The notes under the pieces: generated by a model
What the model was told of the DNA's origin: nothing
Databases searched by the model: none
Seen by the model: the letters and a program-made list of their open reading frames with translations, nothing else
Program-made: the position numbers and the translations under genes
Origin: Marinobacter sp. Arc7-DN-1
GTDB lineage: Bacteria > Pseudomonadota > Gammaproteobacteria > Pseudomonadales > Oleiphilaceae
Direction: 5' to 3'
Assembly: GCF_003441595.1 (NCBI RefSeq)
Contig: NZ_CP031848.1
Location: forward strand, 3,720,001 to 3,784,000
Length of the DNA stretch: 64,000 nucleotides
In this document: positions 1-9,234 of the stretch, in pieces
Numbering within the stretch: the stretch's first letter is position 1
How the letters are laid out: each line of letters begins with the position of its first letter

Positions 1-2
1 TG

Positions 3-98
3 TCGCGGATTCGCCCCAAAATCGGTGATGATCCTATCCATCCACGGCGCATCAAGACCGTTCGCAGTAAAGGCTACCTGTTCGTAAAGGAAGCCTGA
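3..98 (+). CDS. Response regulator, OmpR/PhoB type (C-terminal end only)
   Basis: The window opens inside a gene. Frame 3 gives 31 codons ending in VRSKGYLFVKEA and a TGA stop. The TVRSKGYLF segment is the wing hairpin that ends OmpR/PhoB-family DNA-binding domains. The sensor kinase gene starts 67 bases downstream, so this is its probable partner regulator (RstA-like by pairing). Receiver domain and start lie outside the window. The family call rests on about 30 residues plus context. Confidence 0.8.
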   Translation, partial: SRIRPKIGDDPIHPRRIKTVRSKGYLFVKEA

Positions 99-165
99 CG
101 ATTCAGTCGCTGGAACCGGCGTGCAAACGGCCTGCACACCGGTGTTCCATGCCAGGGTTGGTATC

Positions 166-1740
166 ATGCCCCTGAAGTTCTTCCTCAAGCTCTATGCCCG
201 CCTTGCCGGCCTCACTGCGCTGGTTGTTCTTTTGTGTGCTCTTCTGTTTGCCGGTATCAATTCGGTCCGCTCCCAGTTCTGGCATGAGCGCTTTCCTGAA
301 CCTGTGATACGGTGGCTGGCAGCCGCGCCTGCGCCGGCGCAGCAATATCATTGGCTGAGATCGACGGTTGATTTCCGTGTGGGTGCCGCCTCCGAATTTG
401 TCCTTTCCCAGGTGGCCCTCGAGAGGCTGGGTTACGGCCAGGTGGTCGGAATTGAGAGTGGTGCCGGGTACCGGGTACTCATCGCGGGTCTGTCCGGACA
501 GGTTTTGCAACTGCGCCTGACCAACCCTTACCACGATGTGGCTGAAACCACCGGGCTGATCTTCCGCTGGCATCTTGGCTCAGCGCCGCCCGAGAATCGT
601 CCCGATGTTGCTGCCCAAATGGCACGGGCCCTCAATGTCGAGGTTCGTCCTTTGGATGACTCAGCCCTGCTGCCGGGTTCGGATGTTCTGGGCCAGGTTG
701 CCGACCGTGGCCTGGCCGTCTACACAGAGGGCTCTGATGGCTCTGGCAGAGTCATTATTCAACTCTCGGACGGTGAGCTGTTCCGGATTGATATGCCGGC
801 TCCCTTCAGCGCCTGGTCCTGGCCCGTTGTTCTCCTGCTGGTTATGGTGCTGGGTGGCGTGCTTGCGGTGGCCCTGTTCCTGGCGCTCCGGGAAGTGGAT
901 AACAATCTCAGAACCGTCGAGTCGGTGGCTGTTCGCATAGCCCGCGGCGAAATGGGGGCAAGGGTTCAGGCGGGCGAAGGGACCCTGGTTTCCCGGTTGG
1001 CAGCTTCCTTTAACGGCATGGCCGAACATATCCAGCGGCTGGTGCAGGTGCAGCGGGAAATGATTCACGCGGTGTCCCACGAATTGCGCACCCCGGTGGC
1101 CCGGATCCGGTTTGGTGTACAGATGATCGAGGATTGTCAGGATCAGGCCTCGCTCCAGAAACAGCTGGACGGTATTGACGGCGATATACAGGAACTGGAC
1201 GAACTGATCGACGAGATTCTCACCTACGCCAGGCTGGAGCAGGGCGGCCCGGTTTTCTCCCTTCAGGAAACCTCGGTAACCGACATCGTCCGCCAGGTGG
1301 TTGCGGAGCAGCAACTGGTGCGATCGGAGCTGAGTATTCAAGACAATATTGATGAGATGTCCGAACGCTGGGCACTGTCGGATGTCGAGCCTCGTTACCT
1401 GCACCGGGCTATTCAGAATCTGGTTGGTAACGCTGGTCGCTATGCGGCTGGCAAGGTCGTCGTAAACTGTCATTTTGACGAGGATAACTGCCGGATTGAC
1501 GTGGAGGATGATGGCCCCGGAATTCCGGAGGAGGACTGGGAAAAAGTGTTTACGGCCTTTGCCCGGCTGGACGACAGCCGCACCCGTACTTCCGGCGGCT
1601 ACGGTCTCGGTTTGTCCATCGTCCGGCGGATTCTGTATTGGCATGGCGGCCAGGCTTTCGTCAGCAGAAGCGACACCCTCGGCGGCGCGAAGTTCAGCCT
1701 GGTCTGGCCCAGAAAGAAAGCACTGGATTCGATTGTGTGA
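166..1740 (+). CDS. Two-component sensor histidine kinase (RstB-like)
   Basis: Inner-membrane sensor kinase of 524 residues that should phosphorylate the upstream regulator. A transmembrane segment lies near residues 10-31, a periplasmic domain of about 180 residues follows, and a second transmembrane segment is at about 217-240. Then come a HAMP linker, the dimerisation box VSHELRTP with phospho-acceptor His305, the N box around Asn418 and the ATP-binding DDGPGIP box at 448, with a GYGLGLS motif later. The reading frame stays open to a GTG at 121, but the ATG at 166 gives a normal membrane-anchor N-terminus. The stimulus cannot be read. The RstB label rests on architecture and position only. 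Confidence 0.88.
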   Translation: MPLKFFLKLYARLAGLTALVVLLCALLFAGINSVRSQFWHERFPEPVIRWLAAAPAPAQQYHWLRSTVDFRVGAASEFVLSQVALERLGYGQVVGIESGAGYRVLIAGLSGQVLQLRLTNPYHDVAETTGLIFRWHLGSAPPENRPDVAAQMARALNVEVRPLDDSALLPGSDVLGQVADRGLAVYTEGSDGSGRVIIQLSDGELFRIDMPAPFSAWSWPVVLLLVMVLGGVLAVALFLALREVDNNLRTVESVAVRIARGEMGARVQAGEGTLVSRLAASFNGMAEHIQRLVQVQREMIHAVSHELRTPVARIRFGVQMIEDCQDQASLQKQLDGIDGDIQELDELIDEILTYARLEQGGPVFSLQETSVTDIVRQVVAEQQLVRSELSIQDNIDEMSERWALSDVEPRYLHRAIQNLVGNAGRYAAGKVVVNCHFDEDNCRIDVEDDGPGIPEEDWEKVFTAFARLDDSRTRTSGGYGLGLSIVRRILYWHGGQAFVSRSDTLGGAKFSLVWPRKKALDSIV

Positions 1741-1887
1741 ACCAGCCCTCACTGACTCACCTGATGTAACAAAGCTGCTACACAAGCGCTACTGAAGTTT
1801 CCTGCTTCGGCGTCAATAATTGAAAACGTAAGGGATGACTTTTGAGGTTGTAGTTCTTACGAACTTCCTTGTTTCATTCGTCATTTG

Positions 1888-1914
1888 AGGGCTGGTTTTC
1901 CGGCCCTTTTTTTT
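1888..1914 (+). terminator. Rho-independent terminator
   Basis: An 8-bp stem (AGGGCTGG / CCGGCCCT, one G-U pair) with a TTTT loop is followed by eight T residues at 1907-1914. It lies 147 bases after the kinase stop and 81 bases before glpK, so it probably ends the two-component operon or an untranslated RNA from the gap. I see no other clear signal in 1741-1995. Confidence 0.75.
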
Positions 1915-1995
1915 GTCTGCCGCCAAATTCCGGATTGTTCACTCTTTCCCGGGGCCTCTGCTGTTAGAATCGGAAAAAACAACAGGAGGCCGTCC

Positions 1996-3477
1996 ATGAC
2001 CCGTTATCTGCTCGCCATTGATCAGGGCACCACCAGCTCCCGCTCGATCGTTTTCGACCAGACGGGCAACAGCGTTGCTACTGCTCAACAGGAGTTCCAC
2101 CAGTATTTCCCAAAGGACGGCTGGGTTGAGCATGATGCCCTGGAAATCTGGGACAGTACTCTGGCAGTGTGCCGCGGTGCCCTGGGGAAGGCCGGCATTG
2201 AGGCCGGCGACCTGGCAGGCATTGGCATCACCAATCAGCGTGAGACCACGGTGATCTGGGAGCGGGCCACCGGCACGCCCATACACCATGCCATTGTCTG
2301 GCAGGATCGTCGCACTGCCTCCTGGTGTACCAAGCTCAAGTCTGACGGCCACGAAGACAGCGTCACCGAGAGGACGGGGCTGCTTATCGATCCCTATTTC
2401 TCGGCCACGAAGATCGCCTGGATACTGGACAATGTGGAGGGTGCCCGTGAGCGGGCAGAATCCGGTGAGCTGGCATTCGGCACGGTGGACAGCTGGTTGC
2501 TCTGGAATCTGACTGGCGGCAAGTCACATTGCACCGATGCCACCAATGCCTCGCGCACAGCGCTTTTCAATATTCACGAGCAGGGCTGGGACGACGAACT
2601 TCTGGCCCTGTTCCGTGTGCCCCGCGCCCTGTTACCGGACGTGCTGGACAGTGCCGCGGATTATGGCACTTCGGAATCACATTGGCTGGGAAGCCCGGTC
2701 ATGATTGCAGGCATTGCCGGCGATCAACACGCCGCTCTGGTGGGGCAGGCCTGTTTCAAGCCGGGCATGGCCAAGAGTACCTACGGCACCGGATGCTTTC
2801 TGATGCTCAATACCGGGGACCAGGCCGTTCGTTCCGAGAACCGTTTGCTAACGACCATGGCCTATCGCCTCAACGGGAAGCCCTGCTACGCCGTGGAGGG
2901 CAGCATTTTCGTCGCCGGTGCGGCCATGCAATGGCTGAGGGACGGGCTGAAGCTGATTGCCCACGCCAATGAGTCCTCGGCCCACGCGGAGGCGGTGGGT
3001 GTCGATAATCCGGTGTATCTTGTCCCGGCGTTTACTGGTCTGGGTGCGCCGCACTGGGATCCTCATGCCCGCGGGGCGATCATGGGGCTGACCCGGGACA
3101 CGGGGATTGGCGAGATAGTCACGGCGGGCCTGCAATCGGTGTGTTACCAGACCAAAGACCTGGTGCGCGCTATCCAGAATGATGGTGCCCGGCTTGAGTC
3201 CCTGCGGGTGGATGGCGGCATGGTGGTGAATGACTGGGTGATGCAGTTCCTGGCGGATATCCTGAATGTCACCGTTGACCGGCCAAGGGTTACGGAAACA
3301 ACGGCGCTCGGGGCCGCCTACCTCGCCGGCCTGCAGACAGGTGTGTTCGAGAGTCTCGAGCAGATATCCGGGCTTTGGGCCTGTGAGCGCCAGTTCCACC
3401 CCGGCATGCGGCCAGCCCTGCGTGAATCCCTCTATGCCGGCTGGATTGATGCCGTGGAACGGGTCTGTAACAACTGA
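1996..3477 (+). CDS. glpK: Glycerol kinase
   Basis: Phosphorylates glycerol to sn-glycerol-3-phosphate with ATP in the cytoplasm. The 493-residue length is close to the usual ~500. The FGGY-family N-terminal ATPase motif DQGTTSSRS sits at residues 8-16, and the sugar-kinase segments DQHAALVGQ and STYGTGCF are intact. The ATG at 1996 is preceded by AGGAGG at 1984-1989. The frame is open upstream to 1885, but that part crosses the terminator and looks non-coding. No glpF or glpD is adjacent. The gene converges on the ABC ATPase gene with seven bases between the stops. Confidence 0.96.
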   Translation: MTRYLLAIDQGTTSSRSIVFDQTGNSVATAQQEFHQYFPKDGWVEHDALEIWDSTLAVCRGALGKAGIEAGDLAGIGITNQRETTVIWERATGTPIHHAIVWQDRRTASWCTKLKSDGHEDSVTERTGLLIDPYFSATKIAWILDNVEGARERAESGELAFGTVDSWLLWNLTGGKSHCTDATNASRTALFNIHEQGWDDELLALFRVPRALLPDVLDSAADYGTSESHWLGSPVMIAGIAGDQHAALVGQACFKPGMAKSTYGTGCFLMLNTGDQAVRSENRLLTTMAYRLNGKPCYAVEGSIFVAGAAMQWLRDGLKLIAHANESSAHAEAVGVDNPVYLVPAFTGLGAPHWDPHARGAIMGLTRDTGIGEIVTAGLQSVCYQTKDLVRAIQNDGARLESLRVDGGMVVNDWVMQFLADILNVTVDRPRVTETTALGAAYLAGLQTGVFESLEQISGLWACERQFHPGMRPALRESLYAGWIDAVERVCNN

Positions 3478-3484
3478 GCGTGGT

Positions 3485-4558
3485 TCAGCCGGTGCGCTCA
3501 AAAGCGATCAGGTGATCCGCCTCCACGCGCACCGGCACATGCTCGCCCAGATGAAAGTCCAGATGGCTTCGGAACAGGGCCTCGAACTCAGTGTCTTCGG
3601 AACAGCGGAAGCGGTAAAGCGTTGAGGTGCCTGCGAAGGTTTTCTCGATAACCTTCGGTCGAAGATCCGAGTCCGGATCGTGGACAATGTCATCCGGTCG
3701 GATCAGTACGTCTACAAGGGTTCCCGAGGACCACCTGTAGGCCCGGTTGCCGTGAATGATGCCCAGTTCCGATTCAATGGTATCTGGCCCCAGGGCCTTG
3801 CCGGGGATGAATCCGCCCTGGCCGACGAAGCTGGCCACAAAGCGGTTTGCCGGCTCATGATAGAGATTGTACGGCACGTCCCACTGCTGGATCATGCCGT
3901 CCCGCAGCACCGCCACCTGATCGCACATGGCGAAGGCTTCCTGTTGATCGTGGGTCACCAGGATGGCACTGATCCCCAGGGTTTTGAGAATTTCGCGAAC
4001 ATCCAGGCTCAGGCGCCGGCGCAAGTCCGCATCCAGATTGGAAAACGGCTCGTCCAGCAGGATCAGGGTCGGCTCGGGTGCCAGTGCCCGGGCCAGGGCA
4101 ACCCGTTGCTGCTGGCCGCCGGAAAGTTCATGGGGGTAGCTATCGGCCAGGTCCTGGAGGTGAACGACATTGAGCAGCTCCATGACCTTCTGCCGCTTTT
4201 CCGCCTTGCCCAGATTGCGCAGGCCAAAGCCAACGTTATCGGCGATTGTCAGGTGCGGAAACAGGGCGTAGTCCTGAAACACCATGCCGATCCGACGTTT
4301 CTCGGGCGGCAGGGTGCGACCGGGCAGGCTTATGGCCTGAGACTGGAGGCAGATTTCACCACCGGTCAATGGCAGGAAGCCGGCCAGGGCCCGCAGGATG
4401 GTACTTTTACCGCAGCCGCTGGGGCCCAGAAGGCAGCCGATGTCGCCGTGGCTCAAGGCGAAGCTGACATCCTTGACCACGGAATCCCCGCCGTAGCCAC
4501 AAGACAGGTTGTTGACCTCAAGCAGCCAGTCTGCAGGAGATTGCGCGGTCGTGCTCAT
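3485..4558 (-). CDS. ABC transporter ATP-binding protein, iron(III)/FbpC-like
   Basis: Cytoplasmic ATPase subunit of 357 residues. Walker A GPSGCGKS is at 45-52, the Q-loop in VFQDYALFPH near 95, the signature LSGGQQQR at 145-152, Walker B LILLDEP at 165-171, and the switch histidine is His203. The C-terminal ~110 residues look like the TOBE-type regulatory region of the iron(III)/spermidine branch. No permease or binding-protein gene is nearby. The start is four bases after the argF stop on the same strand, so the two are probably co-transcribed. Substrate is uncertain: FbpC-like is the best match by sequence character, but polyamine or sulfate ATPases look similar. Confidence 0.85.
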   Translation of the reverse strand: MSTTAQSPADWLLEVNNLSCGYGGDSVVKDVSFALSHGDIGCLLGPSGCGKSTILRALAGFLPLTGGEICLQSQAISLPGRTLPPEKRRIGMVFQDYALFPHLTIADNVGFGLRNLGKAEKRQKVMELLNVVHLQDLADSYPHELSGGQQQRVALARALAPEPTLILLDEPFSNLDADLRRRLSLDVREILKTLGISAILVTHDQQEAFAMCDQVAVLRDGMIQQWDVPYNLYHEPANRFVASFVGQGGFIPGKALGPDTIESELGIIHGNRAYRWSSGTLVDVLIRPDDIVHDPDSDLRPKVIEKTFAGTSTLYRFRCSEDTEFEALFRSHLDFHLGEHVPVRVEADHLIAFERTG

Positions 4559-4562
4559 GGGG

Positions 4563-5477
4563 TCAGTCCAGGTGGTTCAGAATGAGAAACTCAAGCAGGG
4601 CTTTCTGGGCGTGCAGGCGGTTTTCAGCCTCGTCCCACACGACCGAAGCGGGATGTTCCATCATGTCTGCGGAAATCTCTTCGCCCCGGTGTGCCGGCAG
4701 GCAGTGCATGAACAAGGCGTCTTTATTCGCCACGGCCAGGAGCTCCGGATTGATCTGGTAGCCACTGAACGCCTTCTCGCGGGCTTTCTGTTCGTCTTCC
4801 TGACCCATGGATGCCCAGACATCCGTTACCAACAGGTTGGCATTGCGCGCTGCTTCTGCCGGTTCGCGAAACAGGGTTACGCGATCGCTGTGTGCCCTGA
4901 TCAGGGATTCGGCGGGCTCGTAGCCTTCGGGGCAGGCAACATTCAGGTGGAAATCAAACCGGGCCGCCGCGTTGATGTAGGAGTGGCACATGTTGTTGCC
5001 ATCGCCGATCCAGGCCACGGTGGCGCCGCGAATGCTGCCACGGTGTTCCCGATAGGTCTGCATATCGGCCAGCAGCTGGCAGGGGTGGAACTCATCCGTC
5101 AGGGCATTGATAACCGGAACCCGGGAAGCAGCGGCAAAACGCTCGACCGTGCCATGGGCAAAGGTGCGTATCATCACCGCATCCACCATGCTCGAAATAA
5201 CGATGGCAGAGTCTTCAATGGGTTCGCCCCGGCCTAGCTGGGTGTCCCGTGGCGACAGGAACATCGCGGAGCCACCGAGCTGGGCCATGCCGGCTTCAAA
5301 GGAAACCCGGGTCCGCGTTGATGACTTCTCGAAGATCATTGCAAGCACACGATTTTTAAGGGAGTCGCGAACCTTGCCCTGCCGCCATTCATTGCGCAGT
5401 GCAGTGGCATGATCAACCAGGTTTTCCAGTTCACTGGTTGTCATGTCATTCAGTGTCAGAAAATGTCTTGCCGCCAT
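4563..5477 (-). CDS. argF: Ornithine carbamoyltransferase
   Basis: Forms citrulline from ornithine and carbamoyl phosphate in arginine biosynthesis. The 304-residue protein carries the carbamoyl-phosphate motif STRTR (53-57), HPCQ (131-134) and the ornithine loop HCLPAHR (258-264), all intact. It is the first gene of a probable two-gene minus-strand unit with the ABC ATPase. Its leader contains an 8-bp perfect stem (AATCCCGC / GCGGGATT, 5499-5519) without a T tract, whose role is unclear. I could not recognise an ArgR box with confidence. Confidence 0.97.
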   Translation of the reverse strand: MAARHFLTLNDMTTSELENLVDHATALRNEWRQGKVRDSLKNRVLAMIFEKSSTRTRVSFEAGMAQLGGSAMFLSPRDTQLGRGEPIEDSAIVISSMVDAVMIRTFAHGTVERFAAASRVPVINALTDEFHPCQLLADMQTYREHRGSIRGATVAWIGDGNNMCHSYINAAARFDFHLNVACPEGYEPAESLIRAHSDRVTLFREPAEAARNANLLVTDVWASMGQEDEQKAREKAFSGYQINPELLAVANKDALFMHCLPAHRGEEISADMMEHPASVVWDEAENRLHAQKALLEFLILNHLD

Positions 5478-5632
5478 GAAATGGCCCTTATCTCAACGAA
5501 TCCCGCGGCGGGCGGGATTGCCTGAACGTTGCCTGAAAAAACGGGGCATCAAGTCTAGCCCTTCAGGGCAGCTATGACAACGCTGCAACCGGGCGGGAAC
5601 CCATGGCCTTGTCTGAGGTCATATCACGGTGT

Positions 5633-5662
5633 TTGGTGAGCGGTTGCGCACCCGTGTACAAT
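5633..5662 (+). promoter_or_regulatory. Candidate sigma-70 promoter for grxD
   Basis: TTGGTG (5633-5638) and TACAAT (5657-5662) are separated by 18 bases, about 50 bases before the grxD start. The -10 matches five of six consensus bases and the -35 three of six. Confidence 0.45.
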
Positions 5663-5715
5663 AGCGGCAATCAAATTGCCGTGTGGCAAGACTGTTCCAA
5701 CAGAGGTGAATGTTC

Positions 5716-6042
5716 ATGGATATCAATGAAACCATCAAGAGCCAGCTCGACGAAAACCCGGTCATCCTATACATGAAGGGCAGCCCCCAGGCGCCCCAGT
5801 GTGGTTTTTCCGCTAAAACCGTGCAGGCTCTGATGGCCTGTGGCGAGCGTTTTGCCTTCGTGAATATCCTGGACAATCAGGAGCTCCGTGAGGCCCTCAA
5901 GGTATACTCCAACTGGCCGACCTATCCACAGCTCTACATCAATGGCGAGCTCGTTGGCGGTTGTGACATCATTCTCGAAATGTCCGAGAGCGGTGAATTG
6001 GCCAAGATGGTCAAAGAGGCTGCGAAGCAGGCAGAAGCCTGA
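5716..6042 (+). CDS. grxD: Monothiol glutaredoxin, Grx4 family
   Basis: A 108-residue cytoplasmic protein with the monothiol CGFS active site (Cys29), followed by the glutathione-binding WPTYPQLY and GGCDI segments. This family binds a glutathione-ligated [2Fe-2S] cluster as a dimer or with BolA and takes part in iron-sulfur trafficking. An ATG at 5710 is also in frame, but AGAGGTG at 5702-5708 fits the ATG at 5716 better. The gene converges on the TonB-like gene with 13 bases between the stops. Confidence 0.95.
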   Translation: MDINETIKSQLDENPVILYMKGSPQAPQCGFSAKTVQALMACGERFAFVNILDNQELREALKVYSNWPTYPQLYINGELVGGCDIILEMSESGELAKMVKEAAKQAEA

Positions 6043-6055
6043 CAGCGGTCTTGAG

Positions 6056-6811
6056 TCAGAGCCGTTTCGGGGTGAACACCAGTTCAACCTCGAAACGATT
6101 CTGGCTGTTTTCCCCCTCGGGTGGCCTGGGGTAGGGGCTTGCCGCCAGGGCAGCCCGGTAGGCGGCCTCATCGATACCCTCAATTCCCGTCGATTTCAGT
6201 ACTCTTGCCCGGGTCAGGGCACCATTACCAAGCAGTTGTAACTCCACTTCCATTGCCACAGTCCGGGACAGTTCCCTCATTGCCGGAACCCTGGCTTGTT
6301 CAAGCTCGCGCGCCAGATGTGTCGCCAGGATTACCACGTATGGATCCTGCTCGACCGGGGATTTGGTAATGCGGGTTACCGTTGCCTCGGTGGCTTGCAC
6401 TTCTGGCTGCGCAATCTCCCCGGCGCGGGCGCTGTTACTGGCTGTTGATTTGCGGGTATTCTCCGGTGTTTCGGGCTTTAGTGCAGGCGGCTCGGAGGCA
6501 CTCTGTCTGGGGGCATCCGAAGGGGCGGGCTTTTGCCGGGTTATTATCGGTTCGACAGGCTCCGCCGTAAAACGTGGAATGGGAGGTATTGGCCGGCTGG
6601 TTGCATCGGATTGCGGGCCGGGTCGGGAAGTCTCATCAGTACCCGGAGGAATCAGTTCAAATTTCAGGCTTTCGCGATGGGCTTCCTGTTGCTCTCTGAC
6701 CGGCGAAGGAATACCAGAGAGCAACAGGGTATGAATCAGTAGCGCCAGGGATAGTGCAAGGGCGATCCGGTATCTTGCCGGAAGGGTACGGGCACTGCCT
6801 TCTTCGACCAT
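6056..6811 (-). CDS. TonB-like energy transducer (orphan)
   Basis: Predicted inner-membrane protein of 251 residues. It has a short cytoplasmic start, one transmembrane helix at about 15-33, a long proline-, serine- and alanine-rich periplasmic linker (about 45-150), and a C-terminal TonB-type domain ending ...EVELVFTPKRL. The pattern LKSTGIEGIDEAAYRAALAA resembles the TonB C-terminal fold. No exbB, exbD or receptor gene is adjacent, so its energising partners must be elsewhere. It starts five bases after the DUF1631 gene and probably shares its transcript. TolA-like proteins have a similar layout, but the short proline-rich linker favours TonB. Confidence 0.78.
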   Translation of the reverse strand: MVEEGSARTLPARYRIALALSLALLIHTLLLSGIPSPVREQQEAHRESLKFELIPPGTDETSRPGPQSDATSRPIPPIPRFTAEPVEPIITRQKPAPSDAPRQSASEPPALKPETPENTRKSTASNSARAGEIAQPEVQATEATVTRITKSPVEQDPYVVILATHLARELEQARVPAMRELSRTVAMEVELQLLGNGALTRARVLKSTGIEGIDEAAYRAALAASPYPRPPEGENSQNRFEVELVFTPKRL

Positions 6812-6816
6812 TAATG

Positions 6817-9039
6817 TCAGGCCGTTTTACTCCGTAAGGTGCCGACAACAGCGTCCAGAGCCCGGTCGATCAACGCGCCCTGTTCCAGCAGGGTCAGGCG
6901 GCCACGGCGCATTTCATGGGCCAGCTGGATCCGCGTTTTCTCGATGACCTTCAGCCCCATCCGGTTCACAAAGACAAAGCAGTCGGCTTCCTCGATAATG
7001 GCGGAAAGCTTGCAGCGGAAATTGGCGCCATTGACCAGGCGAAACTCAACCCAGTTACCGATTTCAATACTGTCAATCTGGGCGACGTACTCGGAAACTG
7101 CAGCTTCTTCCAGTTCCTGCTGTCTCTCGACCGCGGTCTGGTGAACGGTAGCGATTTCCTCTTCTTCAATCTCTTGCGGGGAGTCCTGCCGTGCCTCTAT
7201 GGCCGCATTGGTCCGGAACGCTTCGGCCAGTTCATGTTTCAGGTGGCTCATCATTTCGTCCAGCCTGGACGAATTGTAGGAAACCTCCTCCAGGCCTGAT
7301 CTCAGAGCTTTTAACAGGCCTGGCACGACCCGAACCCATTGGTCCCTCTCGTCATCTTCCTGATGTGGGTGCAGGCACCAGATCAGGTCATCGACCACCT
7401 TCACCGTCGCATTCCAGCGATGCTCAACGTCGTCCCGAAGGTAGGCGAGAAACATTACCCGGCTCCAGCCATTCATCAGAATGTCGTGGATCGATTCTGG
7501 CAGTTTGTAGCGTGACACTTTTTCTTTCAGTAAGTTATCGACGGTTTGCTGTGCTGTCTGGGATTTGATTCGGCCCCTTTCCGATTCCCGGGTCCGCTGC
7601 TCAACCAGTGAGGCTTTGCGGTTCTCCCGTTCCAGGAATTGCTCAAACTCCTGGTTCAGTGTCTCGAACAGCGCTATATCGCCATCAAATTCGTTGAGAA
7701 TCCTCTGAACGATGTTGTGGATCTGGCCGTACAGCTTATCCTTGGTTTTCTCGTCGCTGCTGCTCCACCCGATGCCTGCCCGGGCGAGGGAGTTCAGCAA
7801 ACGTCTGGCCGGGTGTGTGGCCTGGCTGAAGAAGCTCTTGTCCCGAATGACCACTTTCAGTATCGGAATCTGAAGGCGGCTGATCAAAACCTGGACCGGA
7901 GCAGACAGGTTGTAATCATCAAGAATAAACTCGAACAACATGGACACCAGATTGATGAGATCTTCGTCGACCTCGTTCAGTGCCGGTTTTCGGCCATCCC
8001 CCGCATCTGCCTTGGCAAGCAGCTGTTGCATCAACTGTCTCAGATCGATACTGATGGGTTCCCCGTTACTCAGGTCGCCCTGGTCGTGCCTGACACCTGC
8101 AAGAGGCAGCGAATTCAGTAAACTGGCCAGCTCCGAATCGCCGACTACGCGAACGTTGGGGTCGGATGATCGGGGCGGAATCCCGGCATTGGCCCTTTGA
8201 TGTGCCAGCATCTCCCTGATCTGGTCGAAAACAGCGCTGCTGTTACCAGACTCTCCGGCCATTGTGTGAGTTGCGGAGTCTGCCGCCTCGGATGCCTCCT
8301 TGCTGGCGCCTTGTGCCTTTGAAGCACCATGTTGCTGTCCCGCTTTGCCGTGATAACGGAAATTCGGGATGACGCCGGCCTGAATCAGAATGCGGTTGGC
8401 TTCGTCCAGCAGCATCCCGAGGTTGGAGACAACGTAGCGGTCAAATTGCTTGAGCAGAATCAGGCGTTCCCGGATCTGGATTTCCAGTGCCTGTATCGCC
8501 TCGGTAAAGGCGCTGCAAAGATGTTCTGGCGCCATCGGGTTAACCGGTGATTCGTCGGTGGCTTCCGGATAAACCTGACTGAAGCGGGTCTGGAGTTGGA
8601 GCAGCGGGCCCTGAAAATGGGCTTTCGCTTTGGTAATCATAGCGTTGAGCGCAACCTGCTCTTCCAGGTCGTCATTTCCGACCAGAGACAGGGTGTCGGC
8701 ACTGGCCTGCTTGCTCAGGTTTTCTTCCTGGAGGGGGCCGGTATGGGGCGGGTTCTCGAAATACTGGGCGACCATGTTCTGGAAGTGTCGCTCCACCCCC
8801 TTCCGCTTGATGCGGATTTCACGCATAGCCTCGAAATACCGGTTCTGCTCATTATTGCTGCGTGCGTTATTGGCCAGTTCGAACAGTGAATCGTCGACGG
8901 CGTCGAAAGCACCCTGCAGCAAATCACCCAGCCCGGCGACAACAGTGTCCCGGATGCGGGTGACCTCCACGGGAACTGGTTTGCCACTCCCTGCTTCCCG
9001 ATGCTCACGGAGGTAATGTATGCCGGACTGCTTGTTCAT
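6817..9039 (-). CDS. DUF1631 family protein
   Basis: A large 740-residue cytoplasmic protein, mostly helical and charged, of the DUF1631 family (sometimes mislabelled thymidine phosphorylase). The last ~130 residues, from about SIEIGNWVEFRLVNG, look like a small beta-barrel resembling PilZ-type domains. That suggests, but does not show, a link to c-di-GMP or surface control. The ATG at 9039 has AGGAG six bases upstream and is preferred to the in-frame ATG at 9063. The TonB-like gene follows five bases later. No catalytic motif is recognisable. Confidence 0.8.
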   Translation of the reverse strand: MNKQSGIHYLREHREAGSGKPVPVEVTRIRDTVVAGLGDLLQGAFDAVDDSLFELANNARSNNEQNRYFEAMREIRIKRKGVERHFQNMVAQYFENPPHTGPLQEENLSKQASADTLSLVGNDDLEEQVALNAMITKAKAHFQGPLLQLQTRFSQVYPEATDESPVNPMAPEHLCSAFTEAIQALEIQIRERLILLKQFDRYVVSNLGMLLDEANRILIQAGVIPNFRYHGKAGQQHGASKAQGASKEASEAADSATHTMAGESGNSSAVFDQIREMLAHQRANAGIPPRSSDPNVRVVGDSELASLLNSLPLAGVRHDQGDLSNGEPISIDLRQLMQQLLAKADAGDGRKPALNEVDEDLINLVSMLFEFILDDYNLSAPVQVLISRLQIPILKVVIRDKSFFSQATHPARRLLNSLARAGIGWSSSDEKTKDKLYGQIHNIVQRILNEFDGDIALFETLNQEFEQFLERENRKASLVEQRTRESERGRIKSQTAQQTVDNLLKEKVSRYKLPESIHDILMNGWSRVMFLAYLRDDVEHRWNATVKVVDDLIWCLHPHQEDDERDQWVRVVPGLLKALRSGLEEVSYNSSRLDEMMSHLKHELAEAFRTNAAIEARQDSPQEIEEEEIATVHQTAVERQQELEEAAVSEYVAQIDSIEIGNWVEFRLVNGANFRCKLSAIIEEADCFVFVNRMGLKVIEKTRIQLAHEMRRGRLTLLEQGALIDRALDAVVGTLRSKTA

Positions 9040-9169
9040 GGCAGACTCCTGTTTACGCCTCAACCGGATACATGACCGAGCTCAAGATCCTTGTCTTCTC
9101 GTTATTGGCTAAATCTACCGCATTTTCGCTAAAGTTAACATGACTAAACACTAACGTGGGACCGAATTC

Positions 9170-9200
9170 AAAAAACATAGGGTGCCCTTCAGGACACCCT
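9170..9200 (-). terminator. Rho-independent terminator of the Yip1-like gene
   Basis: On the minus strand a 9-bp stem (AGGGTGTCC / GGGCACCCT, one mismatch) with a 4-base loop is followed by six T residues, which are the A run at 9170-9175 on the plus strand. It lies 35 bases beyond the stop of the minus-strand gene at 9235. Confidence 0.75.
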
Positions 9201-9234
9201 CATGCATGTTACTGACTTACCAGGGATATTGGGG

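Noticed and set aside
661..1785. A 374-codon minus-strand open frame opposite the sensor kinase
   Set aside because: It mirrors the kinase codon pattern, has no recognisable domain or ribosome site, and lies opposite a gene with intact catalytic boxes.
1861..1885. GAACTT upstream of the terminator at 1888 as another sigma-E promoter
   Set aside because: No TC..A element at 16-17 bases, and any transcript would meet the terminator at once.
5499..5519. Stem in the argF leader as a terminator or attenuator
   Set aside because: The 8-bp stem has no T tract or leader peptide nearby; it is noted only in the argF entry.
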